From assembly GCA_964344305.1 (NCBI GenBank), contig CAYFMT010000001.1:169761-233760 (forward strand): a stretch of 64,000 bases of DNA. The letters are read 5' to 3'. The notes under the pieces were generated by a model. The model saw nothing but the letters and a program-made list of their open reading frames with translations, made no database searches and was not told where the DNA came from. A program made the position numbers and the translations under genes. The stretch comes from JABMOV01 sp964344305 (GTDB taxonomy: Bacteria > Fidelibacterota > Marinisomatia > Marinisomatales > JABMOV01). This document shows positions 1 through 8,547 of the stretch, piece after piece; the stretch's first letter is position 1; each line of letters begins with the position of its first letter.

Positions 1-1328
1 GGATAATCCATTGTGACAGAAATGGTGTCTTCAACCAGAAGTGCAAACACGGTTTCAACTTCTTCCAGTTCTGGTACCACCTGGTGGCGGGTTCCATTTT
101 CATCTTCAAACTGTGTGACAGTTTCTCCGAGACGAAATTCCTGCCTGTATGCGAAAAGATGAGAACCAATGTCCTGTCTGTCTGGTGACCAGGATATAGT
201 TTGGGCTGGGAGATCAAGGGTGGCACCTGCCGGCGGTGTGGATAACCAGGTAAAACTGTAAAAAGATTTCCCCGAATCCGGTGCAATACTGGTGGTGAAT
301 GTGCTTCCAATTTTTACTGTGTCACTGTATTGAATCTCGAAGGATGGAGGTGTCATCTCGGGCTCTATCTCAGGCTCCTCATCCTGTTGTGGACGTTGAT
401 AATTGGATAAGATGGAGAACAGTGACGATGGTGATCCGGGCCAGTGGAAGGGATTAAATGTTTCGTTCAGTCTGAGTTCGAATTCATTGCCATCCCAGGA
501 AAGCGAATAGACTTCCCCGGTCTTAAATGGAATGAGAAGACTTTCATTCCCCATCTCATCCACAGCATGAGTTACACCAGGACCAATAACCTGTTTTGCA
601 TTTGAAAGAACCAGGACATCTTCGAAAATCACCTCTGGATTTCCGAGCAAAAACACTGCCGTTTTTAGGAGATTGGATTCAAGGCTGAACAGCAGAATAA
701 AATGTTGATCTTCTACCTGTAGGCCCTGGGCAAATACCTGGCCATATCCGCTTGAAATCAATCCGGACCTGTAATGCTGAACATTATCAACTGCACCTTC
801 AACACCGTTTGTATGAACGCTGAACGTAACGGCCTGTCGGTCAGGAGTTCCTTCACCCATTACAGCAAAGGTCTGGCCATTTTCTGACAAAAGATCAAGA
901 AGGGTGGAGCGTGTTCTGCCAGTACCATTCAATGATTCTGATACTGTGGCCGGTTCCAGTGAGAAGGTATTTCCATCTGATATGAAAATGAATAACCAGG
1001 GCTCTTTTTTATCCTTTTCACCATAGATGGATCGGCTGACAGCCACGATATCCTGAAACCCATCCCCATTGATATCCGATAGTTTTACATCGGTAATGCG
1101 AGATGAGTTTTCTGGCGCATAGGACCATGACCAGAGCGTCTCCAGGGAAGTCTCTCCCATTTCTGCATAGGACAGTGTGGAGTCTCCAGGCATTGGAGAC
1201 CAAATAAGAAATTCCTGTTTACCATCTCCATCCTGATCCAATCCACCTTCAATATATACATCACGTGCATGAAGATTATGGATTGTAAACAGGATTAGAA
1301 GAGAAAGGAAGACACCATGGAATTTCAT
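1..1328 (-). CDS. Secreted FG-GAP/Ig-like repeat protein, 3' end outside window
   Basis: A minus-strand frame stays open from an ATG at 1328-1326 to the window edge (about 442 codons, no stop), so the C-terminus is missing. The protein starts with a hydrophobic signal peptide (MKFHGVFLSLLILF, then HNLHA). Next come FG-GAP/VCBS-like repeats with calcium-type Asp loops: DQDGDGKQEF near residue 30 and DINGDGFQDI near residue 90. Around residues 300-330 there is an acidic, Pro-rich linker (EEPEIEPEMTPP). It is followed by a cadherin/dystroglycan-type Ig-like fold with the signature TISWSPDRQDIGSH. This architecture is typical of extracellular or surface proteins of FCB bacteria, which often end in a type IX sorting domain; that end is not visible here. 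No specific ligand can be named. Confidence is high that it is a gene and moderate for the domains. Confidence 0.8.
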   Translation of the reverse strand, partial: MKFHGVFLSLLILFTIHNLHARDVYIEGGLDQDGDGKQEFLIWSPMPGDSTLSYAEMGETSLETLWSWSYAPENSSRITDVKLSDINGDGFQDIVAVSRSIYGEKDKKEPWLFIFISDGNTFSLEPATVSESLNGTGRTRSTLLDLLSENGQTFAVMGEGTPDRQAVTFSVHTNGVEGAVDNVQHYRSGLISSGYGQVFAQGLQVEDQHFILLFSLESNLLKTAVFLLGNPEVIFEDVLVLSNAKQVIGPGVTHAVDEMGNESLLIPFKTGEVYSLSWDGNEFELRLNETFNPFHWPGSPSSLFSILSNYQRPQQDEEPEIEPEMTPPSFEIQYSDTVKIGSTFTTSIAPDSGKSFYSFTWLSTPPAGATLDLPAQTISWSPDRQDIGSHLFAYRQEFRLGETVTQFEDENGTRHQVVPELEEVETVFALLVEDTISVTMDY

Positions 1329-1717
1329 GAAATTCTTGGTTTGAAAAGCTGTGTTTCTCATAGATTGTGCCCGAGCAAACCGACTTGTTTACCCGTTCCC
1401 TTACCTCCAACTTTACGTAAATATAGGTTTACCATCTTCAATTATACAAGGAAAAGACCGAAGAGAAAACAGGGATTTTCATCCGCCTGAGCATACTTAC
1501 AGTGTAAGTGTGTGTGCAGAACCCCCGCCCGCAGGGGATGGATTGAAAAGCCTTCCCCTGCGGCGGGATGGTTCCCTTCACGATTGGCGAAGACGAGCTT
1601 ACGTCACGCAAGCGGATCCTAATGACACCACGGGTTTACCCAGAGGCTCCATTAACACATCGCTCAGGTATAGTGAATTGATAAAATGGATCCAATATTC
1701 GCTCCACAAAAAAACAG
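1329..1717. other. Non-coding spacer upstream of the trp operon
   Basis: The stretch lies between the divergent surface-protein gene and trpR. A 128-codon frame (1351-1737) runs through it, but its product has no recognisable domain, is rich in Pro/Arg from the GC-rich hairpin, and crosses the trp promoter, so it is not called as a gene. The only structured parts seen are the hairpin at 1524-1567 and the trp promoter and operator at 1718-1756. Promoters for the minus-strand gene must also lie here but none is clear. Confidence 0.6.
1524..1567. repeat. GC-rich inverted repeat (hairpin) in intergenic DNA
   Basis: The left arm 1524-1538 pairs with the right arm 1554-1567: eight pairs (GCAGGGGA with TCCCCTGC), then two, then four more after one bulged C at 1528. 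The 15-base loop is 1539-1553. The arms are almost pure G/C in an otherwise AT-leaning region, and no T-run follows on either strand, so it does not look like a simple terminator. It resembles a dispersed REP-like intergenic element, but no second copy was seen in the window. Confidence 0.5.
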
Positions 1718-1745
1718 TTGCAAAGGCGCGGTGCTAGTGTACTAA
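1718..1745 (+). promoter_or_regulatory. Predicted sigma70-type promoter of the trp operon
   Basis: TTGCAA (1718-1723) and TACTAA (1740-1745) are separated by 16 bases. The match to consensus is modest, but the -10 box lies inside the TrpR-like operator, the arrangement used in enterobacterial trp promoters. A start near 1752 would leave a leader of only about 22 bases before trpR, with no room for an attenuator or leader peptide. Confidence 0.45.
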
Positions 1746-1756
1746 CTTACTAGTAC
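1739..1756. promoter_or_regulatory. TrpR operator (trp box)
   Basis: The 18-base sequence GTACTAACTTACTAGTAC closely matches the E. coli trp operator (GTACTAGTTAACTAGTAC; 15 of 18 positions). It has outer GTACTA/TAGTAC arms and CTAR half-sites spaced 8 bases apart (1742 and 1750), and a further CTAG lies at 1733. It sits 17 bases before the ATG of trpR and overlaps the predicted -10 box. This implies autoregulated, tryptophan-dependent repression of the whole operon. Confidence 0.8.
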
Positions 1757-1773
1757 ACAATTACACGCTCGAA

Positions 1774-2049
1774 ATGAAACTGGAACGAAAACTAAACAAA
1801 GCAATAGCGCTGATTGATTCAGAGTCCCTGGCAGGAGAATTTCTTGAAAACATCCTTACTCCCGTCGAACGAGAAGAAATATCCAGACGGTTGGAAATAT
1901 TCACACTGCTCCAGAATGGAATGCCCCAAAGGGCCATTGCAGAAAAGTTGAATGTAAGCATTGCCACAGTTACCAGGGGTTCTCGTGAATTAAAATATGG
2001 TAATCATGGTATCCAACGGGTACTTCGATTATTAGAAAAGACAAAATGA
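1774..2049 (+). CDS. trpR: Trp operon repressor TrpR
   Basis: A 91-residue all-helical repressor of the TrpR family that, with tryptophan as co-repressor, would bind the operator just upstream. The helix-turn-helix is clear at residues 50-72: QRAIAEKLNVSIATVTRG, matching the E. coli segment with its IATITRGS recognition helix. The region before it (LTPVEREEISRRLEIFTLL) matches the core dimer helices. It is about 15 residues shorter than the E. coli protein. It is the first gene of the trp operon, one base before trpE, so repressor and enzymes share a transcript and the circuit is self-limiting. In E. coli trpR is unlinked. The start is the first ATG after the operator; no strong Shine-Dalgarno precedes it. 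Confidence 0.92.
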   Translation: MKLERKLNKAIALIDSESLAGEFLENILTPVEREEISRRLEIFTLLQNGMPQRAIAEKLNVSIATVTRGSRELKYGNHGIQRVLRLLEKTK

Positions 2050-2050
2050 C

Positions 2051-3553
2051 ATGATAGGGTTTAAAGATATTTCTCCAGATATCATTGAGGGGATAAAGGA
2101 AATTCCATACATACCTGTTCATGAGGTGTTTTCAAAACTGTATGTTAAACACAAATACAAATTCATTTTCGAATCCAAGGATGTATCCGATGTCTATGGG
2201 CGCCTAAGCCTCATTGGTGTAAACCCGGTTCTGGAAATCAACGGGAAAGATGACAGCTTTTCCATCCAATTGTTGAATGAAAGAGGGCAAGATTACGTTC
2301 AGTGGATATCTAATGATAACGACAACATTGTGGATGAAATTCTTATTGATGAATCCACTATCAAAGGTATAATCAAAAAGGATAAGACTCCCATGGAGGA
2401 AAGGGAGCGGTCAACCCGTAAAAACATCGCTCAGATACTTCGGCAAATGATCGACAAAAACAGGATTCCGCAACGAGCACAGCTTGGTCTGTATGGCGCA
2501 TTCAGTTATGATTTCATTCGTTTGTTTGAAGATATCCCGGATCTATTACCGGAAAATGATATTAGTGATTTCAGGCTGTTTCTCTACGACACATTTACTT
2601 ATTTTGACCACCTGAAAGAGCGTGCAGAGATCATTGTCTATCGTAATTCTGTCACTCAGGTGCAAACGGCCATTAATGCCATGGAAAAAGAGCTGGAAAA
2701 CAGCGAGACGAACCAGCCGGGTTATTCAATTCAGCAGGCATCATTTTCACTGGAGAAAAAAGACTATGTCGATCTTGTAAACACGGCAAAAGAATATGCG
2801 CGAAAGGGAGACTTGTTTGAAGTGGTATTTGCCAATACCCTAACAGCAGATTTCTCAGGTGATCCCTATGGATTGTACTTAATCTATCGAGAAGTGAATC
2901 CGTCTCCATACCTCTTTTATTTTGATTTTGGTGATGAATCCCTGGTGGGTGCTTCACCGGAAATGATGGTCCGGGTGGAAAACAATATAGCACACCTGCG
3001 TCCCATTTCCGGAACCGTCCCACGGGGTCAGGACCCAATAGAGGATCATGAAAACATGCTGGGGCTTCTTTCGCATCCCAAGGAACGGGCAGAGCTGGAT
3101 ATGCTCATTGACCTGGGGAGAAATGATCTGAGCCGAATATGCAAACCTGGATTAAAGATCAAGGATTATCGCTTTGTGGAAAAATATTCCCATGTGATGC
3201 ACACAGTGACGCACCTTTCTGGTGAATTAAAAGAGGGTTTTACGGCACTGGATGCGCTTATATCCTGTTCAAATGCCGGGACACTGACCGGTGCACCAAA
3301 AGTAGCGGCAATGACTGCCATCGAAAAGCACGAAACCCAACGCCGGGGCTACTATGGTGGCAGCATTGGATACCTGACGTTTTCTGGGGAAATGGATACA
3401 GGGATCATTATTCGTACGGCACATATCAAAAATGGGAAAATGTCCTATAAAGCAGGTGCCACACTTCTGTACGATTCTGATCCTGAAAAAGAATATGAGG
3501 AAACTCTCCATAAATCAAATGCATTCCTGAAAACATTTTCACACAGCCATTAA
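2051..3553 (+). CDS. trpE: Anthranilate synthase component I
   Basis: A 500-residue chorismate-using subunit that, with TrpG-derived ammonia, makes anthranilate in the cytoplasm. The C-terminal chorismate-binding domain is recognised by NPSPYLFYFDFG, ASPEMMVRV, RPISGTVPRG and IDLGRNDLSRICKPG (residues about 280-375), and by GTLTGAPKVAAM and RRGYYGGSIGYL near 420-445. The N-terminal part carries the feedback-site region (FESKDVSDVYGRLSLIG). Segments such as FSYDFIRLFEDIPDLLPEN resemble enteric TrpE rather than the short PabB-like forms. It starts one base after trpR and ends two bases before trpG. Confidence 0.95.
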   Translation: MIGFKDISPDIIEGIKEIPYIPVHEVFSKLYVKHKYKFIFESKDVSDVYGRLSLIGVNPVLEINGKDDSFSIQLLNERGQDYVQWISNDNDNIVDEILIDESTIKGIIKKDKTPMEERERSTRKNIAQILRQMIDKNRIPQRAQLGLYGAFSYDFIRLFEDIPDLLPENDISDFRLFLYDTFTYFDHLKERAEIIVYRNSVTQVQTAINAMEKELENSETNQPGYSIQQASFSLEKKDYVDLVNTAKEYARKGDLFEVVFANTLTADFSGDPYGLYLIYREVNPSPYLFYFDFGDESLVGASPEMMVRVENNIAHLRPISGTVPRGQDPIEDHENMLGLLSHPKERAELDMLIDLGRNDLSRICKPGLKIKDYRFVEKYSHVMHTVTHLSGELKEGFTALDALISCSNAGTLTGAPKVAAMTAIEKHETQRRGYYGGSIGYLTFSGEMDTGIIIRTAHIKNGKMSYKAGATLLYDSDPEKEYEETLHKSNAFLKTFSHSH

Positions 3554-3555
3554 CC

Positions 3556-4125
3556 ATGTCGCATATCCTAATCATAGATAATTTTGATTCATTCACATTC
3601 AATCTGGTGGATTATTTTGAATTATTGGGATGCAAAACAACGGTTTTTAGAAACACAATTTCACCCGGTCTTCTGTCAGATATTGATCCGGATATAATGG
3701 TTGTTTCCCCGGGCCCTTCAGTTCCTTCCAATGCGGGGAACCTAATGAGTATCATCGCACAATATGAAACCAATTTTCCTATCTTTGGGGTTTGTCTTGG
3801 ACATGAAGCACTGATTGAACACTTTGGGGGTTCTCTAAAATACTGTGAACCCGTGCATGGAAAACCATCGCCAGTAAAGCATGATGGACAAACCATTTTC
3901 ACGGGTCTTCCACAGAACTTCAAGGCCGGTCGCTACCATTCATTAATTGGTGATAAAATACCGGACTGTTTTGAGATCACAGCCACCCATGAAGACATTG
4001 TGATGGGAATAAGGCACAGAACGCTCCCAATCGAGGCCGTCCAGTTTCATCCGGAATCTGTTCTCACCATGCAGGGGAACCACGGTTTAACAATGATAAA
4101 AAATCTGCTGAAGGCTTATGGATAA
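3556..4125 (+). CDS. trpG: Anthranilate synthase component II (glutamine amidotransferase)
   Basis: A 189-residue class I glutamine amidotransferase that feeds ammonia to TrpE. It has the nucleophile elbow GVCLGHEA with Cys80, and the His165/Glu167 pair in QFHPESVL. The N-terminus (ILIIDNFDSFTFNL) and the oxyanion region (SPGPSVPS) are typical. The segment ARYHSLVG-like GRYHSLIGDKIP and the ending match TrpG more than PabA. It is a separate gene here, whereas in E. coli it is fused to TrpD. It is 7 bases from the next gene in the trp operon. Confidence 0.93.
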   Translation: MSHILIIDNFDSFTFNLVDYFELLGCKTTVFRNTISPGLLSDIDPDIMVVSPGPSVPSNAGNLMSIIAQYETNFPIFGVCLGHEALIEHFGGSLKYCEPVHGKPSPVKHDGQTIFTGLPQNFKAGRYHSLIGDKIPDCFEITATHEDIVMGIRHRTLPIEAVQFHPESVLTMQGNHGLTMIKNLLKAYG

Positions 4126-4131
4126 CCCGAC

Positions 4132-5853
4132 ATGACGATTACAGAATTTTTGGAAAAAACCATTTTGGAAGAATTATCTGTGGATGAGCAGGTTGCTTTT
4201 CTCTCAAACCACGAAGATGAGTCTGTGGCAGAACTGGGTGAGGCGGTACAGTTTCTGCAATCAAAGCGACCGGTACAGTTATCCATCACTGACGCCATAG
4301 ATGTATGCGGAACGGGAGGTTCCGGACTATCCCGAATCAACACATCCACCATTTCATCATTCCTGCTGGCATCGTTGGGCGTTCCAGTGGCCAAACACGG
4401 AAACAAGGCCGCCAGCGGCAGATTTGGGAGTTTTGATCTCCTTGAATCACTTGGAATTCATTTTTCAGAAAACCCGGTTGTGCTGGAATCAATGTACAGG
4501 GACACGAACCTTGTTTTTCTTTTTGCTCGATTATTCCATCCGATCATGAAGCATTTTGCTCCCGTACGTCAACAAATTGGAAAACCCACCTTCTTCAATA
4601 TTTTGGGCCCCCTATTGAGCCCCGTGGATGTGACTCAGCAGGTCATTGGCACTGCATTTGAAGATAAGATGGTCACCATGGCTGAAGTCTGTAAGATGAT
4701 TGGGAAAGAGCGAGTGTACATTGTGCGGGGAGAAGATGGGTTAGATGAAGTCTCCTTAACCGGTCGAACAGAAATTGTGGAGATGAACCATGGATCAATA
4801 GACCGCTATTTTATTGCTCCGGAGGATTTTGGTGTACAGACCTGCACATTCCAGGACATTGAGGGAGGAGACGCGGCATTTAACACAAAAATAGTATGGG
4901 ATATTCTGGACGGGAAATGCTCTTCGCGACACCGGGACCTTGTGCTTGTCAATACTGCACTGACTTTAAAAATGACAGACAGGGTACAAACATTGAAAGA
5001 AGGCATGGAGATGGCCGCCAATTCCATTGAATCTGGAAAAGCCGCTGAATTGTTACAACGTATCATCTGGTTGTCATCTACACCCGAAATACTGAGGGAA
5101 ATCGCGGAAAACAAGAAGCATGAAATAGCAGTAAGAAAACATGCCGTATCAATAACAGAAATACAGAGGGACCTTGATCCCAGCAACCGATCATTTATAA
5201 AAGCACTGGAAAAAGAAGGAATCTCTTTAATTGCGGAGATAAAAAGTGCATCCCCCAGCAGCGGACAAATTGCGAAAAAAGAAGTGGATCATGTCACGAT
5301 CGCTCAATCCTATGAATCATCAGGTGCAAGCGCCATATCAGTTCTTACGGATGAACGATATTTCCATGGCAATCTCGACTGGATGAAAGATGTATCCATT
5401 CAGACAGAGACTATCCCGATACTTTGCAAGGATTTTATCCTGGATTCCTACCAGATCTATGAAGCCCGATCCCATGGCGCAGATGCCATCCTTCTCATTG
5501 CAGCCCTGTTGGACCAGGAAACGATGGAGGACTTTATTGACATAGCAATATCCTTGGGTATGGATGCCCTTTGTGAAGTTCACAATGAGGAAGAACTTGC
5601 TCGAGTGCTTCAAACTTCTGCATCCATCATTGGAATAAACAATCGTGATTTGAACACATTTGTGACGGACCTGGGGATAACGAACAGGCTGGCGGAGATC
5701 ATCCCTGCCAATAAAATAATTGTGTCTGAAAGCGGAATTTCTTCCCGGGAGGATGTGGACCAATTGTCGCCACGAATTGATGCAATCCTTGTGGGAACAA
5801 GTATTATGAAAAGCAGCAACAGGGAAGCGTTAATTAAAACACTTTTGTCATGA
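4132..5853 (+). CDS. trpDC: Fused TrpD-TrpC: anthranilate phosphoribosyltransferase and indole-3-glycerol-phosphate synthase
   Basis: A single 573-residue frame holds two pathway enzymes. Residues about 1-330 are TrpD: DVCGTGGSG (PRPP site), AKHGNKAASGRFGSFDLLE (anthranilate site), and GPLLSPVDV. Residues about 322-573 are TrpC: its first helix ILREIAENKKHEIAVRK, then SLIAEIKSASPSSG with the catalytic Lys, VLTDERYFHG, LCKDFILDSYQI, GINNRDLNTF and SESGISS. There is no stop codon, internal start or Shine-Dalgarno at the junction. The product would catalyse steps 2 and 4 of the pathway; the intervening isomerase TrpF follows as a separate gene overlapping by four bases. E. coli fuses TrpG-TrpD and TrpC-TrpF instead, so this pairing is unusual. 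Confidence 0.93.
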   Translation: MTITEFLEKTILEELSVDEQVAFLSNHEDESVAELGEAVQFLQSKRPVQLSITDAIDVCGTGGSGLSRINTSTISSFLLASLGVPVAKHGNKAASGRFGSFDLLESLGIHFSENPVVLESMYRDTNLVFLFARLFHPIMKHFAPVRQQIGKPTFFNILGPLLSPVDVTQQVIGTAFEDKMVTMAEVCKMIGKERVYIVRGEDGLDEVSLTGRTEIVEMNHGSIDRYFIAPEDFGVQTCTFQDIEGGDAAFNTKIVWDILDGKCSSRHRDLVLVNTALTLKMTDRVQTLKEGMEMAANSIESGKAAELLQRIIWLSSTPEILREIAENKKHEIAVRKHAVSITEIQRDLDPSNRSFIKALEKEGISLIAEIKSASPSSGQIAKKEVDHVTIAQSYESSGASAISVLTDERYFHGNLDWMKDVSIQTETIPILCKDFILDSYQIYEARSHGADAILLIAALLDQETMEDFIDIAISLGMDALCEVHNEEELARVLQTSASIIGINNRDLNTFVTDLGITNRLAEIIPANKIIVSESGISSREDVDQLSPRIDAILVGTSIMKSSNREALIKTLLS

Positions 5854-6461
5854 AGAAGATTTCGTTTAAGGCATGTGGAATTCGTAGCGTGGAACAGGCA
5901 CTGTTCTGTGAGAAATTGGGTGTTGATTATATTGGACTCAATTTTGTTCCAACAAGTAAGCGCCGAATTGATGCGGATCTAGGTAGAAAAATATCAACTG
6001 CAGTATCGACTGTGTCTGTAGTTGGTGTTTTCCAGGACCAATCCCTTGAGGAGGTGGTGTCCATATCAGAACAGGTTGATCTTGATTATATCCAGTGTTC
6101 AGGAAGCGAACCGGTTGATTATATACAACAGTGTACGAAACCTGTCTTGAAGTCCCTTGCCGTAAAAGAGCATTCAGATATTGCATCCATGGAAAAATTT
6201 AGAACCTGTACCCATGCGCTAATCATTGATGGACCAAGCCCCGGAAGCGGTAAAGGTTTCGACTGGTCGTTGTTGTCTGACGTGAACATTCCATTTTTTC
6301 TGGCCGGTGGTGTCCATCCCGGCAACGTAAGAGATGCTGTTTTAGCTGTGAATCCAGCAGGGATAGATGTGGCCAGTGGTATTGAGTCAGATGGGCAGGT
6401 CGATCCATCAAAAATAGAAGCCATTGTAGAACAGATTAAACAGTTGGAAACAACTTTATGA
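5850..6461 (+). CDS. trpF: Phosphoribosylanthranilate isomerase
   Basis: A 203-residue TIM-barrel isomerase converting N-(5'-phosphoribosyl)anthranilate to CdRP. It has the family start ACGIRSVEQALFCEKLGVDYIGLNF (the usual KICGI is FKACGI, so the catalytic Cys is kept), PTSKRRI, and the phosphate loops FFLAGGVHPGNV and GIDVASGIES. The ATG overlaps the trpDC stop by four bases (ATGA), a sign of translational coupling, and its stop overlaps the trpB start in the same way. The length is normal for a stand-alone TrpF. Confidence 0.93.
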   Translation: MKKISFKACGIRSVEQALFCEKLGVDYIGLNFVPTSKRRIDADLGRKISTAVSTVSVVGVFQDQSLEEVVSISEQVDLDYIQCSGSEPVDYIQQCTKPVLKSLAVKEHSDIASMEKFRTCTHALIIDGPSPGSGKGFDWSLLSDVNIPFFLAGGVHPGNVRDAVLAVNPAGIDVASGIESDGQVDPSKIEAIVEQIKQLETTL

Positions 6462-7717
6462 ATTCCCTGAAAGATTACATGCTGAATCCAACAGGCCATT
6501 TTGGCGAATATGGTGGCCGCTACACACCAGAGTTGCTGACACCCATTATGGAAGAGCTTGAATCTGCATTTTATGAGGCGATAAAAGATGCTACCTTCAA
6601 AAAAAGCCTGCTAGACCTCTATCAGAATTATTCGGGTCGGCCCACACCCCTTGTCTATTGTGAAAACCTTACAAGAGAGTTGGGCGGAGCAAAAATATTT
6701 TTGAAACAGGAAGGGTTGAACCATACAGGGGCTCACAAGATCAATCACTGTCTTGGACAGATACTGCTGGCCAAGCGACTCCAGAAAAAACGTATTATTG
6801 CTGAGACAGGTGCTGGTCAGCATGGGCTTGCAACAGCCACTGTAGCAGCAAAAATGGGGTTGGATTGCACTATTTACATGGGGGCCAGGGATTTAAAACG
6901 ACAACGCCCCAATGTTTTCTGGATGGAGCAACTGGGGGCTACTGTTATTCCCGTTACGAACGGAGGTCAAATTCTGAGGGATGCCATCAATGAAGCCTTA
7001 CGGGATTTAATTCAACACCCACTGGATACCCACTATCTGCTGGGGACTGTTTGTGGACCGCACCCGTATCCGGTGATGAATACCTGGTTTCAAAAAATCG
7101 TAGGGGAGGAAGTTCAATATCAATCCGAAACCATTATTGGAAAGAAACCGGATATGCTTATAGCCTGTGTTGGAGGTGGCAGCAATGCCATGGGATTATT
7201 CCATGCATTTCTGGATGACTGGGATGTTTCAATGATTGCCGTTGAAGCAGGAGGTCGAGGTATTTCAGAGTCCGGTAATGCCTGCCATCATGCCGCCCGT
7301 TTTCAGACAGGCAGCACGGGCGTGGTTGAGGGATTTAAATCCAAATTCCTCCAGGATGAACATGGACAGATAAAAGAAACCCATTCCATATCAGCGGGAC
7401 TTGATTATTCAGGCGTGGGACCACAGCTGGCCTATCTTGTGGATACGGGCCGGGTCCAGTCAACATATGCCACAGATGAAGACGTATTGGCCGCTTATGA
7501 ATCCCTGGCAAAACATGAAGGAATATTCGCAGCGCTGGAGTCGCTCCATGCCCTTGCGGAAGTCATGAAACTTGCTCCAACATTATCCTCAGACAAATCC
7601 ATCGTGGTCAATTGTTCAGGTCGTGGCGATAAAGATCTGTTCATTGTAACGAAACACAGGGATAAAGAAAACTTCAATGCGTTTTTGAAGGATACACTGG
7701 ATGACACCAGCGAATAA
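6458..7717 (+). CDS. trpB: Tryptophan synthase beta chain
   Basis: A 419-residue PLP enzyme that condenses indole with serine. The PLP lysine is Lys94 in HTGAHKINHCLGQ, the phosphate-binding loop is CVGGGSNAMG, and ETGAGQHGLATAT and GRPTPLVYCENLT are diagnostic. The length and the GQHG motif indicate the standard TrpB1 form that pairs with TrpA, not TrpB2. It overlaps trpF by four bases and trpA by 17 bases, consistent with coupled translation of the alpha2beta2 complex. Confidence 0.96.
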   Translation: MNSLKDYMLNPTGHFGEYGGRYTPELLTPIMEELESAFYEAIKDATFKKSLLDLYQNYSGRPTPLVYCENLTRELGGAKIFLKQEGLNHTGAHKINHCLGQILLAKRLQKKRIIAETGAGQHGLATATVAAKMGLDCTIYMGARDLKRQRPNVFWMEQLGATVIPVTNGGQILRDAINEALRDLIQHPLDTHYLLGTVCGPHPYPVMNTWFQKIVGEEVQYQSETIIGKKPDMLIACVGGGSNAMGLFHAFLDDWDVSMIAVEAGGRGISESGNACHHAARFQTGSTGVVEGFKSKFLQDEHGQIKETHSISAGLDYSGVGPQLAYLVDTGRVQSTYATDEDVLAAYESLAKHEGIFAALESLHALAEVMKLAPTLSSDKSIVVNCSGRGDKDLFIVTKHRDKENFNAFLKDTLDDTSE

Positions 7718-8480
7718 AAAAACATCCCTAATGACACATGTGGTGGCGGGGTATCCAACAATGGAGGACACTGAGAACTTGGTGCTTGCCATGTCAAAGG
7801 TCGGGGTCTCATTTATCGAGATACAAATACCTTTTTCTGATCCTGTGGCTGATGGCCCAACGATTATGAGGGCAAACCAGCATTCTCTTGAGCAGGGGAC
7901 CACGCCTGAAGATTGTGTCAATCTCATGGCACGGCTATCTGCCAGGATTGACACACCCTTGCTTTTTATGACCTATTTCAATATTGTTTATAAATATGGC
8001 GTACAACAATTTTGTAGACGAACGAAGGAGGCAGGTGGATATGGCTTAATTATACCTGACATGCCCTACCACCAGGAACCCCAGGAACATTTTCTTGACG
8101 CCTGTCGAACAAATGACCTGAATGCCATTCAAGTCATATCGCCGATTACACCGAAAGAACGACTTAAGGAAATTGCCCGGGTTTCCAGCGGATTTGTGTA
8201 CTGTGTGTCCAGAGCTGGCACAACAGGAGAACAAAAAGAACTGAATTCAGATTTAAGCGCATATTTAAAGAGAGTTCGTAAGACTATACAGTTACCGCTT
8301 GCCCTGGGTTTTGGAATATCTTCGGTAGATCAGGTTCGGACAGCCTCCCAGTTGGCAGATATCGTTGTTATTGGAAGCAGGATTATCAATATTGTCAATG
8401 AGTCAACACGGGATAGTTTACTGGATAATGTTTCATTATTTATTAGGGGCTTATTAGAACCAGATCAACCCCAAGGATGA
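7701..8480 (+). CDS. trpA: Tryptophan synthase alpha chain
   Basis: A 259-residue TIM-barrel subunit that cleaves indole-3-glycerol phosphate and passes indole to TrpB. The catalytic pair is present at the expected 11-residue spacing: Glu40 in FIEIQIPFSDP and Asp51 in VADGPT. SRAGTTGEQ and ALGFGISSVDQ form the later loops. It begins inside the last 17 bases of trpB and is the last enzyme of the operon. No terminator is visible before the next gene at 8548, so some read-through into the envelope gene is possible. Confidence 0.95.
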   Translation: MTPANKKTSLMTHVVAGYPTMEDTENLVLAMSKVGVSFIEIQIPFSDPVADGPTIMRANQHSLEQGTTPEDCVNLMARLSARIDTPLLFMTYFNIVYKYGVQQFCRRTKEAGGYGLIIPDMPYHQEPQEHFLDACRTNDLNAIQVISPITPKERLKEIARVSSGFVYCVSRAGTTGEQKELNSDLSAYLKRVRKTIQLPLALGFGISSVDQVRTASQLADIVVIGSRIINIVNESTRDSLLDNVSLFIRGLLEPDQPQG

Positions 8481-8547
8481 TCCTAAATATTTACCTTTCG
8501 ATTAAAGGAGATGATAGCCTAAATTGAGACGATGTGATCGAGGTAGA

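Noticed and set aside
1524..1567. GC-rich hairpin as a riboswitch or attenuator of the trp operon
   Set aside because: It lies about 170 bases upstream of the predicted trp promoter, so it would not be in the trp mRNA.
1351..1737. A 128-codon open frame between the surface-protein gene and trpR
   Set aside because: It runs through the GC hairpin and the trp promoter, has low-complexity Pro/Arg content from the repeat, and resembles no known protein; most likely non-coding.
8494..8508. CCTTT-CGATT-AAAGG hairpin as a terminator after trpA
   Set aside because: The stem is only five A/T-rich pairs, no T-run follows, and its right arm is part of the next gene's Shine-Dalgarno region.
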